This document shows positions 56,763 to 64,000 of a stretch of DNA of 64,000 nt, in pieces. Origin of the DNA: Rosistilla carotiformis (GTDB lineage Bacteria; Planctomycetota; Planctomycetia; Pirellulales; Pirellulaceae); contig NZ_CP036348.1 of assembly GCF_007753095.1 (NCBI RefSeq), positions 7,293,411 to 7,357,410 on the forward strand, read 5' to 3'. The position numbers and the translations under genes are program-made. How positions within the stretch are numbered: the stretch's first letter is position 1; each line of letters opens with the position of its first letter. The notes under the pieces are model-generated. The model was not told the DNA's origin. It worked only from the letters and a program-made list of their open reading frames with translations, and ran no database searches.

Positions 56763-57014
56763 TCATTGCTGTCGCTGCAACGCTTGAAGGTTGCGTCGCT
56801 GAGATTCCTCCAACGTCATGCCTTCCCCTTCAATCCCGCGATCGATCGAAGCAATCGCATTTTGCTGTTGCAGCGCGGCCATCGCCCGTCGGTGCGTCTG
56901 CTCATCGATCAGGAAATAAACTTTCTGATTCGATGGATCGACGACAGGCAGTGGTTGATCACCTGCGGCGTGTAATGCGTCGGTGATGTCCGATGAAAGC
57001 TGTTTGGGTGTCAT
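56763..57014 (-). CDS. Small antitoxin-like protein (83 residues)
   Basis: The product MTPKQLSSDITDALHAAG... has a short strand pair (LPVVDPSNQKVYFLI) followed by helices (HRRAMAALQQQNAIASIDRG and LEESQRRNLQALQRQ), the shape of Phd/RelB-like antitoxins. Its stop overlaps an ATG (TGA within ATGA) of a downstream frame (MTFAGVIKDEAHSNIL) that runs into the tandem repeats and stops after about 50 codons. That could be a toxin gene disrupted by the repeats. Assignment as an antitoxin is inference. Confidence 0.5.
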   Translation of the reverse strand: MTPKQLSSDITDALHAAGDQPLPVVDPSNQKVYFLIDEQTHRRAMAALQQQNAIASIDRGIEGEGMTLEESQRRNLQALQRQQ

Positions 57015-57868
57015 GCGATTATTCTAACCGCAAACCAGTCCAGCGCAAAACAATCGCCCAATCGCTCAGGGTAATTACGAGTTGGTGCTTCGGCGATTTA
57101 GCCTGCACACGCTAGCGCGGCGTCGTCCAAAGCGAACCAAACACCAACGCGTACCCAGCTGATGCGCCAATTCAAAACAGTGACTTGCCCTTTGCTCTGC
57201 CGTTGTTTTGGTGCAGATTATTCGCAAGGTTGGTGTGCGTGATCCCGAAGGGATGCAAGAAGGTAGCCGGAGGTCGTCGCGCAGCGGCGTACCTCCGGAA
57301 CCTGAGGACCGAACGCGCGGCGCTCCCGGAGGGAGCGCAGATGAATACTTGGCCACAGAGGACTCAGAGGCCACCGAGAGTTGCAGCAAACGGAAAGACA
57401 GGTGGGCTCGTTGTGGTGTCTTGTTTTCCGTTCTGTTTGTGAATCGATAATATCATTCGCGGTGTTGGCGTGATTCGCGGGCCGGGTTTGAGACGTGGAG
57501 TCCTGTCGTCGCTCCGCGACTTTGGGTTGTAGTGGGAGGCCCGTTACCTGGGACTTGCGTCCCCAGGCTTTATCCTGCCATGGCTTCGCCATTTTGCGAT
57601 TCGCGGGCCGGGTTTGGACGTTGTGGATGTGCGCCCCCGTTGGGGGCGGCGATCGATTTTTGTGGATGTTTCCGGTGGTGTTCGCTGCGCTCAGACCACC
57701 GGCTACCGTTTGGGATCCCGTCGGGATCCGGTGGGGGCGAGCGATTCGTCCGTTTCGGCTGAAGCCTCGACTCCAGCGCTGTTTTGGTATTGGAGGAATT
57801 CGTTTTGGGGAATCGGGCGATGTACAATCTCCTCTGTTCCTGGTTCCTCTCGAAATAGAAATCATCTT
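57015..57868. repeat. Repeat-rich spacer upstream of the sulfatase gene
   Basis: The 854 bases have no gene. They hold one copy each of three repeat families also found at 59.4-60.6 kb: A (CCCGAAGGGATGCAAGAAGG..., 57241-57306), B (CCACAGAGGACTCAGAGGCC, about 57353) and C (GGTGGTGTTCGCTGCGCTCA..., about 57676). Family C and the CGTTTCGGCTGAAGCCTCGACTCCAGC segment precede the sulfatase promoter region. Confidence 0.75.
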
Positions 57869-59359
57869 ATGGCGGTAACGATGCAGCTTTTGAAATTTGT
57901 GGTTCGCGATTCGCTCGCGCTGTTGGTTCTTGTCTCGATGTTCGCCAGCTTTGGTGGGTTCGCTCGCGCTGCCGACGACGCTCGACTTCCCAACGTTGTC
58001 GTCTTTCTTGTCGATGACTTGGGCTACATGGATATCGGAGCGAACAACCCGGACTGTTTTTATGAGACGCCGAACATCGACGCTCTGTCGAATACCGCGA
58101 TGCGTTTCACCGATGGGTACGCCGCCAATCCGGTCTGCTCACCCACGCGCTACAGTTTGATGACGGGCAAATACCCGTCGCGCGTCGATGCCACCAATTT
58201 CTTCTCCGGCAAGCGAAGCGGCACCTTTGAACCGGCTCCGTTAAACGACAACATGCCGCTGGAAGAAGTGACGGTCGCCGAGGCGCTGAAGACCAAGGGC
58301 TATGCAACTTTCTTTGCCGGGAAGTGGCATCTGGGGGAATCCGAAGAGTATTACCCTCAGAACCAAGGCTTCGACGTCAATGTGGGAGGGCACAGCAAAG
58401 GCGGCCCCTACACGGGTAAGAAGTATTTTGCACCGTTCAAGAATCCGCAGATGGCGGTGGAGAGTCCCGATGGGGACCATCTGCCCGACCGGTTGGCTCG
58501 CGACACCGCACGCTTCATCGATGCTCACAAGACGGGGCCCTTTTTCGCCTACCTGTCGTTCTATTCGGTTCACACGCCGCTGATAGGGCGCCCCGATCTT
58601 ATCGCCAAATACAAAGCGAAGGCAGCGCAGATCAACGGACAGGAGTTTGGTGACGAAGAGCAGGTCTTTGGCGATCAGCCGCGGAAGGTGCGGATCTTGC
58701 AGAAGCATGCGGTCTATGCCGCGATGGTCGAGGCGATGGACGAAGCGGTTGGCAAAGTGCTGGCGCAGCTCGAAGCGTCGGGCGTGGCCGACAATACGAT
58801 CGTGATCTTCACGTCGGACAACGGTGGCCTGTCGACTAGCGAAGGTTCGCCGACCAGCAACCTGCCGCTGCGTGGCGGGAAGGGTTGGGTGTACGAGGGA
58901 GGGATTCGCGAGCCGTGGATCGTTCGCTATCCCGGGGTGACGCAGCCCGGTTCGGTCTGTAACCAGCCGATCTGTTCGATCGATCTGTTTCCCACCGTCG
59001 CAGCTGCCGCAGGGGTCGAGTACCAACACGCGGTCGATGGAGTCGATCTGATGCCGGCACTGCGAGGCGATTCGCTCGATCGCCAATCGCTCTACTGGCA
59101 CTATCCTCACTACAGCAACCAAGGGGGCATTCCGGCGGGTGCGATTCGCGAAGGGGATTTCAAATTGATCGAACGCTACGAAGATGGCCGCGTTCAACTG
59201 TATGATCTCAAGTCGGACAAAGGCGAGCGGAATGATCTGGCTTCCGAAGAGCCCGACCGCGTCGATCAAATGCGCCGTCGGTTGCACGCGTGGTACAAAT
59301 CGGTCGATGCGAAATTCCTCCAGCAAAAAAAGAACGGCCCCAAACCATGGGCTCCGTGA
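57869..59359 (+). CDS. Secreted type I sulfatase
   Basis: The 496-residue sulfatase cleaves sulfate esters, probably of algal polysaccharides. The ATG at 57869 opens a signal peptide (VVRDSLALLVLVSMFASFGGFARA); an ATG at 57881 is an alternative. Long upstream in-frame sequence is repeat DNA and was excluded. Key motifs: metal-binding VVVFLVDDLGYMDIG, the formylglycine site CSPTR (about residue 92) in NPVCSPTRYSLMTGKYPSR, GKWHLGE, and FTSDNGG for the metal site. The active-site Cys must be oxidised by an FGE, normally encoded elsewhere. The gene stands alone between repeat blocks. Substrate specificity cannot be told. Confidence 0.95.
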   Translation: MAVTMQLLKFVVRDSLALLVLVSMFASFGGFARAADDARLPNVVVFLVDDLGYMDIGANNPDCFYETPNIDALSNTAMRFTDGYAANPVCSPTRYSLMTGKYPSRVDATNFFSGKRSGTFEPAPLNDNMPLEEVTVAEALKTKGYATFFAGKWHLGESEEYYPQNQGFDVNVGGHSKGGPYTGKKYFAPFKNPQMAVESPDGDHLPDRLARDTARFIDAHKTGPFFAYLSFYSVHTPLIGRPDLIAKYKAKAAQINGQEFGDEEQVFGDQPRKVRILQKHAVYAAMVEAMDEAVGKVLAQLEASGVADNTIVIFTSDNGGLSTSEGSPTSNLPLRGGKGWVYEGGIREPWIVRYPGVTQPGSVCNQPICSIDLFPTVAAAAGVEYQHAVDGVDLMPALRGDSLDRQSLYWHYPHYSNQGGIPAGAIREGDFKLIERYEDGRVQLYDLKSDKGERNDLASEEPDRVDQMRRRLHAWYKSVDAKFLQQKKNGPKPWAP

Positions 59360-60663
59360 TCTAGTGGATCGCGGGTTCGGTGTCGGTGAATTCTATTGCG
59401 AAACCGTTTTCGTTGGTGTTCATCGTGCGGCAGGTGTGCTGGACGCGATGCTCCCGAAGGGATGCAAGAAGGTAGCCGGGAGTCGTCGCGCAGCGGCGCA
59501 CCTCCGGAATGCGAGGGCCCCGATGCACGATGATCCCGGAGGGATCGCAGATCGATGTTTTTGCCACAGAGAGCTCAGAGGGCACCGAGGGTTGCAGTGG
59601 TCTCTGGGTTTATCTCTGTGGGCTCAGTGACCTCTGTGGCAAACGCTTCTTTTGCGAAGGTTGTGCGCCCCCATTCGGGGGCGGCGAACAATTGCATGAT
59701 CCGAACCGGTGGTGTTCGCTGCGCTCAAACCACCGGCTACCGTTTAGGATCCCGTCGGGATCCGGTGGCCATTTCGACTTGCTGCGGTTATGTCGAAACC
59801 GATGCTCCCGAAGGGATGCAAGAAGGTAGCCGGGGGTCGTCGCGCAGCGGCGCACCTCCGGAACGTGAGGCCCCGATGCGCGATGGTCCCGGAGGGATCG
59901 CAGATCGATGTTTTTGCCACAGAGGACTCAGAGGCCACCGAGGGTTGGGATGGTCTCTGTTTCTCTCTGTGGACTCGGTGACCTCTGTGGCAAATGATTC
60001 TTTTGCGATGAGATGCGCCTCCGTCGGGGGCGGCGTTCGATTGCGCGATCCGTACCGGTGGTGTTCGCTGCGTTCAAACCACTGGCTACCGTATGGGATC
60101 CGCTGCGGGATCCGGTGGCCATTTCGACTTGCTGCGGTTATGTCGAAACCGATGCTCCCGAAGGGATGCGAGATGGTAGCCGGAGGTTGTCGCGCAGCGG
60201 AGTGCCTCCGGAACGTGAGGGCCCCGAGGCGCGATGGTCCCGGAGGGATCGCAGATCGATGTTTTTGCCACAGAGAGCTCAGAGGGCACGAGGGTTGCAG
60301 TGGTCTCTGGGTTTATCTCTGTGGGCTCGGTGACCTCTGTGGCAAATGATTCTTTTGCGATGAGATGCGCCTCCGTCGGGGGCGGCGTTCGATTGCGCGA
60401 TCCGTACCGGTGGTGTTCGCTGCGCTCAAACCACCGGCTACCGTATGGGATCCGCTGACTCATCGGTTTCGGCTAAAGCCTCGACTCCAACTGTTCGCTG
60501 CGCTCAAACCACTGGCTACCTTCTTTGAATCCTTGCGGGATTTCCGTTTCGGCTGAAGCCTCGACTCCAGCAAACGGGGCGTCTCCAATCGGGATCGGTT
60601 TGAGTTATCATTGTTGGACCCTGACATCACTCTCCTTTCTCTTACCCCACAGCAGACGACACT
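59360..60663. repeat. Repeat-rich spacer between sulfatase and DUF4886 genes
   Basis: The 1304 bases have no supported gene. They hold three more copies of family A (about 59450, 59803, 60150), three of inverted-repeat family B (59567, 59917, 60268, each with its complement CTCGGTGACCTCTGTGG about 50-75 bases on) and four of family C (59709, 60056, 60407, 60490). The blocks alternate A-B-C, so the region looks like a unit of about 350 bp repeated in tandem. Open frames in it are by-products of the repeats. Confidence 0.85.
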
Positions 60664-62616
60664 ATGTTTCGAGCACGCATGTTCTTTTGGCTCTTCGCCC
60701 TCACTACGATCGGGTTCGGTGAGTCGGTGGGTGCGGATCCAACGAACGACGATTCGCCCAAGCACGTTCGCATCCTCACGATCGGCAACAGTTTTACGAA
60801 TAACGCAACGCGTTATCTCGATGAGATCACCGAGGCGGCTGGCCACAAGCTGACTCACAAATCGCTGACGATCGGCGGGTCGCCGCTGGAACTGCACGCG
60901 GCGAAAGCACTCGCGTTTGAGAAGGATCGCAGCGATCGATCGGCTTTCTATTCGAAAGGCGAGAGTTTGCAGCAGGCGTTGCAGAGCGAAGACTGGGATT
61001 TCGTCACGATCCAACAACTGAGCGTGCGGAGTCATGACGTCGAGACGTATCGTCCGTACGCGGCCCAGTTGGCTGATATCATCCATCGCTACGCGCCGCA
61101 GGCGAAGCTGTTGGTGCATCAAACATGGGCTTACCGAAGCGATGATCCTCGCTTTCGTAGTTCGCGTAAATCCAATGGTGGCCCGACAACGCAGCAGGCG
61201 ATGTACGAAGGGTTGAGCGATGCGTACCGGACGATTGCTGCCGAGCTTTCGGCGAGCCGGATTCCTGTCGGCGATGCGTTTTGGATCGCCGATAACGATC
61301 CCAAGTTTGGTTATCGCGCGGCGGAGGACTTCGACGCCGGGAAACTGGAATACCCCGAACTGCCCGCTCAAACGCATTCGCTGCACACCGGATACCGCTG
61401 GAACAATCGCGATGGCAAACGGACGCTCGGAATGGATGGCCATCACGCCAACTTGGCGGGTGAATATCTGGGAGCCTGCGTTTGGTTCGAGGGCTTGTTC
61501 GCCGAGAGTGCGGTCGGCAACGAGTATGTTCCCGAAAAGCTCGAACCCGAATACGCCGCGTTTTTGCAAACCGTCGCTCACAAGGCGGCTCAGCAAGGTG
61601 GCGATGTCGTCCGTGGCATCCCAGCAGAACCGAAGACGGTGAAAGATCCGTCGCCGCAGCGGTATCAGTTTCGCGTTCGCGCCAGCGAGATCGATTCGCG
61701 AACCGGGGAATATCCGGCGATCGGTTTTGTTTCGGGTAGCGACGAGAAGCCTGCCGATTTGGAGTTCGCGTCGGTCGACACCCGCGTCGCTCCCAAGGGC
61801 AAATTGGCGATCTGGTTGATGGGGCACAACGGCGGACTGTTCGAGCGTTGGAACGAATACGGTATCCATGCGATCGGAGTCAGTTACGCACGGGGATGGT
61901 TCGGCAAGCTAGCTCCACCCCAACCTTCGGATGCGTACGCTCGCGGGCGGATTCGGTTGGAAGCGGCCACCGGATTGGATTTCAGCGATGAACTGGATCT
62001 GATGCCTCCCGATGGAGCTGCCGAGCGAGCGCGTCAATTGTTGTTGTGGTTGTCCAAGGAGAATCCGCAGGGGAACTGGCAGCAGTTTCTGGCCGATGGT
62101 GGATCGCGATTGCGTTGGGACAAGATCATCATGACCGGTGCGTCGCACGGCAGCACCACCGCCGCTCGGTTCGCCAAGCATCAACGCGTCGATCGGGTTG
62201 TGATGTTGTGCGGGCCGAGAGACCAGGATCAGGATTGGCAGAGCTTGCCCTCGGCCACTCCCGCCAATCGATTCTTCGGGTTCACTCACGTCCTGGATGG
62301 CGGTTGGACCGGCGACCATTATTGTCGCTCTTGGGAGATGTTAGGCATGAATGCGTTTGGCCCGATCGTCGACGTCGATTCCACCACGCCTCCCTACGAG
62401 AACTCGCGCAGCTTGATCACCGCAGCGGATGTGGGAGGAGACGCTGGCCGCGCCCATGGCTCGGTCACCCCCGGTCGCTCTTCGCCCAAAAACGAAGACG
62501 GCGGATTGAAGTTTGATCCCGTCTGGCGTTATTTGTACACGCACCCCGTCGACGAAGTGGGAGTGGCGACGGAAGAGGATCCCGGTTGCCAACGCGTGCA
62601 CGTGAAGTACGACTGA
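60664..62616 (+). CDS. DUF4886 (SGNH-like) protein fused to an alpha/beta-hydrolase-like domain
   Basis: The 650-residue exported protein starts MFRARMFFWLFALTTIGFG with a signal peptide. The N-terminal half (about 30-290) is DUF4886: RILTIGNSFTNNATRYL (block I GNS), IQQLSVRSHD, LLVHQTWAYRSDD, and GMDGHHANLAGEYLGA with the late Asp/His pair. The C-terminal half (about 320-650) resembles BPSS1187-type hydrolases, with a nucleophile-elbow MTGASHGSTTA, WLMGHNGG, VVMLCGPRDQDQDW and FTHVLDGGWTGDHYC. Substrates are probably acetylated or esterified glycans. Neighbouring sulfatase and DUF1080 genes fit polysaccharide use. Confidence 0.85.
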   Translation: MFRARMFFWLFALTTIGFGESVGADPTNDDSPKHVRILTIGNSFTNNATRYLDEITEAAGHKLTHKSLTIGGSPLELHAAKALAFEKDRSDRSAFYSKGESLQQALQSEDWDFVTIQQLSVRSHDVETYRPYAAQLADIIHRYAPQAKLLVHQTWAYRSDDPRFRSSRKSNGGPTTQQAMYEGLSDAYRTIAAELSASRIPVGDAFWIADNDPKFGYRAAEDFDAGKLEYPELPAQTHSLHTGYRWNNRDGKRTLGMDGHHANLAGEYLGACVWFEGLFAESAVGNEYVPEKLEPEYAAFLQTVAHKAAQQGGDVVRGIPAEPKTVKDPSPQRYQFRVRASEIDSRTGEYPAIGFVSGSDEKPADLEFASVDTRVAPKGKLAIWLMGHNGGLFERWNEYGIHAIGVSYARGWFGKLAPPQPSDAYARGRIRLEAATGLDFSDELDLMPPDGAAERARQLLLWLSKENPQGNWQQFLADGGSRLRWDKIIMTGASHGSTTAARFAKHQRVDRVVMLCGPRDQDQDWQSLPSATPANRFFGFTHVLDGGWTGDHYCRSWEMLGMNAFGPIVDVDSTTPPYENSRSLITAADVGGDAGRAHGSVTPGRSSPKNEDGGLKFDPVWRYLYTHPVDEVGVATEEDPGCQRVHVKYD

Positions 62617-62715
62617 TCAGCCGCTCCGCGCCGCCACTCGTCTGCGTCGGGCGTTAAACGCGGGCACTTCGGTTGGGAAGCGAGATCGCTTATCGATCGA
62701 CAGCTGCCCGCGACG

Positions 62716-63972
62716 CTACGGTTTTTCGGGTTGTTTGGCCAGGAACTGTTGCGTGGCGATGGCGAGGTTTTCGCCGACAGCTTTGTAGCCCGCCTGTGTA
62801 CTCGCGGGAGAATTCCAGGCCGTTTCCAGGCAGACGCTGACCGTGTGGGGATTGCCGTTCAGGCTGACCCAGTTCTTGCTGATCTGTCGCCACAGCGGGT
62901 GGTAATTCGATCCCGTCACCCTCGGCTTGTTGTTCATCGGAATCGAAGGCTCGATGCGACTGATCCGCTGGTAGGCAAGTTCCATGAACTGGTCGGCTGC
63001 TTCCACCGCCTGAGGCTTCAACAATTCCCGCGGCGGGACGAAGAAGAAGGTGGGATCTCCGGGGCCTGGGTTGTGGAGATCGATGAACAGATCCATCCGG
63101 TTTTGGTCGATCAGCTCGCCCACTTTTTGCTGAGCCGCGAGGATTTCGTTCCAATGAGGCTTGGCCGACCAGTCGCGATTGTGGTCGCGCGGGATCGCGT
63201 TTTTACCGCCGTTGCCGGTCGCTGTGTTGTCGATGTCCATGATCGGAACCAGATAGACGTCGGCGTGTTGTCGCAGCCAAGCCGCTTGGCGATCGTCGCC
63301 GGCCAACCAATCAGCGAAACCCTCGGCGACCCAGCTGGAACCACTCTCCCAAGCATGCTGCCGGGCTTGGATCCAGACGCCAAAGCGCTGCTCCGCCGTG
63401 CGCGTTCCCTCGCGGAAGTGGAGCATCGGAACCGCGCGATCTTCGCGCGATCGGCACAACTGCATCGCTTCGACATGCGGTGAGGCTTCGCTCAATCGAG
63501 TCGCAAGTTTTTCCGCGGTCTTGGGTGTGTAAGGCGGTCCCCAGGCGACGTACACCGACGATGTATCGGGGGTGAGTTCATAGGTCATGATCGGTCCGTC
63601 GCGCTGCCCCGGATCGGTTTGTCGCCATGTTTTGCCGTCGGTCGAATAGGTCGCTCGCTTTGGCATTGCCCAGGACGCCCCCAGCGGTTTTTGTTTGCCG
63701 ACGGTGGCTGTCGAGCCACGCAGCTGAAGCGTGATCGTTTGCCCGGGTTGGATACCATCGATGCGAAAGTACCACCAGCAAGGCCAGCCGCGGGCGGGAT
63801 CTCCGCCGGGCATAAATCGAATGCTGCCAGCCGCCGGATCGATTTCGACCTCTGCAACCGATCCCCCTTCGAAATCAGCAGCGACCGACAGCGGGGCGTC
63901 GGCGAAGAGTTGCTCGCCGGCAATCGCAAGCGACAGGAGGGCAAGCGGGACAAGAAGTTGTCGCGGGTTCAT
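62716..63972 (-). CDS. M14-type zinc carboxypeptidase-like secreted protein
   Basis: The 418-residue protein starts at 63970-63972 (MNPRQLLVPLALLSLAIAG), a signal peptide. An ATG five codons earlier is possible. A jelly-roll-like N-terminal domain (about 25-150, with WWYFRIDGIQPGQTITLQL) precedes the peptidase domain. Zinc site: HxxE in RQHAWESGSSW and the later His in DLFIDLHNPGPGD; DIDNTATGNGGKNAIPRDHNRDWS matches the substrate-binding NPDG..R..N.. region. The closing VCLETAWN supplies the general-acid Glu. This resembles cytosolic-carboxypeptidase-like M14 enzymes. The target is unknown. Confidence 0.9.
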   Translation of the reverse strand: MNPRQLLVPLALLSLAIAGEQLFADAPLSVAADFEGGSVAEVEIDPAAGSIRFMPGGDPARGWPCWWYFRIDGIQPGQTITLQLRGSTATVGKQKPLGASWAMPKRATYSTDGKTWRQTDPGQRDGPIMTYELTPDTSSVYVAWGPPYTPKTAEKLATRLSEASPHVEAMQLCRSREDRAVPMLHFREGTRTAEQRFGVWIQARQHAWESGSSWVAEGFADWLAGDDRQAAWLRQHADVYLVPIMDIDNTATGNGGKNAIPRDHNRDWSAKPHWNEILAAQQKVGELIDQNRMDLFIDLHNPGPGDPTFFFVPPRELLKPQAVEAADQFMELAYQRISRIEPSIPMNNKPRVTGSNYHPLWRQISKNWVSLNGNPHTVSVCLETAWNSPASTQAGYKAVGENLAIATQQFLAKQPEKP

Positions 63973-64000
63973 CGGTGGGGACTCCATCGTTCTCTCGGCC

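Noticed and set aside
59555-60349. 264-residue reading frame between sulfatase and DUF4886 genes
   Set aside because: It is made entirely of the A/B/C repeat units, and the translation is a low-complexity repeat of itself with no start signal.
60460-61869. 469-residue minus-strand frame opposite the DUF4886 gene
   Set aside because: It is antisense to a well supported exported protein and has no family resemblance. It arises from codon bias in GC-rich DNA.

Overview
The window looks like a chromosomal segment of a planctomycete, probably of the Pirellulaceae (Rhodopirellula/Rosistilla type). This is inferred from gene content, not from a marker gene: a Cys-type sulfatase, a DUF1080 protein, a Tat-exported sugar-isomerase-like TIM barrel, an ECF sigma factor, a Ser/Thr kinase fused to formylglycine-generating-enzyme (FGE) domains, very large secreted repeat proteins, and GC-rich intergenic repeats.

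Layout. 1-34.3 kb is ordinary chromosome: a secretin cut by the window edge, asparagine synthase behind its own promoter and a leader terminator, an RluD-type pseudouridine synthase, a TPR-like membrane protein, DUF2237, a UvrD/PcrA helicase, two secreted proteins (one of 2040 residues), DUF1080, IlvD, a TIM-barrel protein, an 889-residue anchored protein, an AAA+/VWA pair, and an RND pump with its adaptor. 34.8-55.9 kb is a genomic island of about 21 kb in the 3' end of tRNA-Arg(ACG), bounded by a 44-bp direct repeat (34810-34853 and 55852-55895, one mismatch). 55.9-64 kb is chromosome again: tandem repeats, a possible antitoxin, a sulfatase set in repeat-rich DNA, a DUF4886/hydrolase fusion and an M14-type carboxypeptidase.

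Inside the island, from left to right: a tyrosine integrase whose reading frame runs through the attachment core and the whole tRNA; an overlapping five-gene replication operon (small protein, HTH protein, prim-pol, RepA-like ATPase, TubC_N-like protein) read towards the integrase; a 5'-truncated second recombinase; an ECF sigma gene facing a kinase with two FGE domains; a sigma-factor relic and a truncated M48 protease; and an overlapping operon of an HTH protein, a papain/C39-like lipoprotein protease and a cysteine-rich lipoprotein.

The main discovery is at 48.99-54.18 kb: seven consecutive integron attC sites of about 90 bp that delimit seven gene cassettes, with no integron integrase in the window. 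Five cassettes carry one plus-strand gene of unknown function. The first two are a tandem duplication without a conserved reading frame. A cluster of GTGAGAA-type repeats precedes the first cassette junction. The array is therefore an integrase-less attC cluster carried inside a tRNA-targeted, prim-pol-bearing integrative element. Second-line observations are the attenuator-like asnB leader, DGR-like variable segments in the kinase/FGE protein, and an integrase C-terminus that should change between the integrated and circular states.
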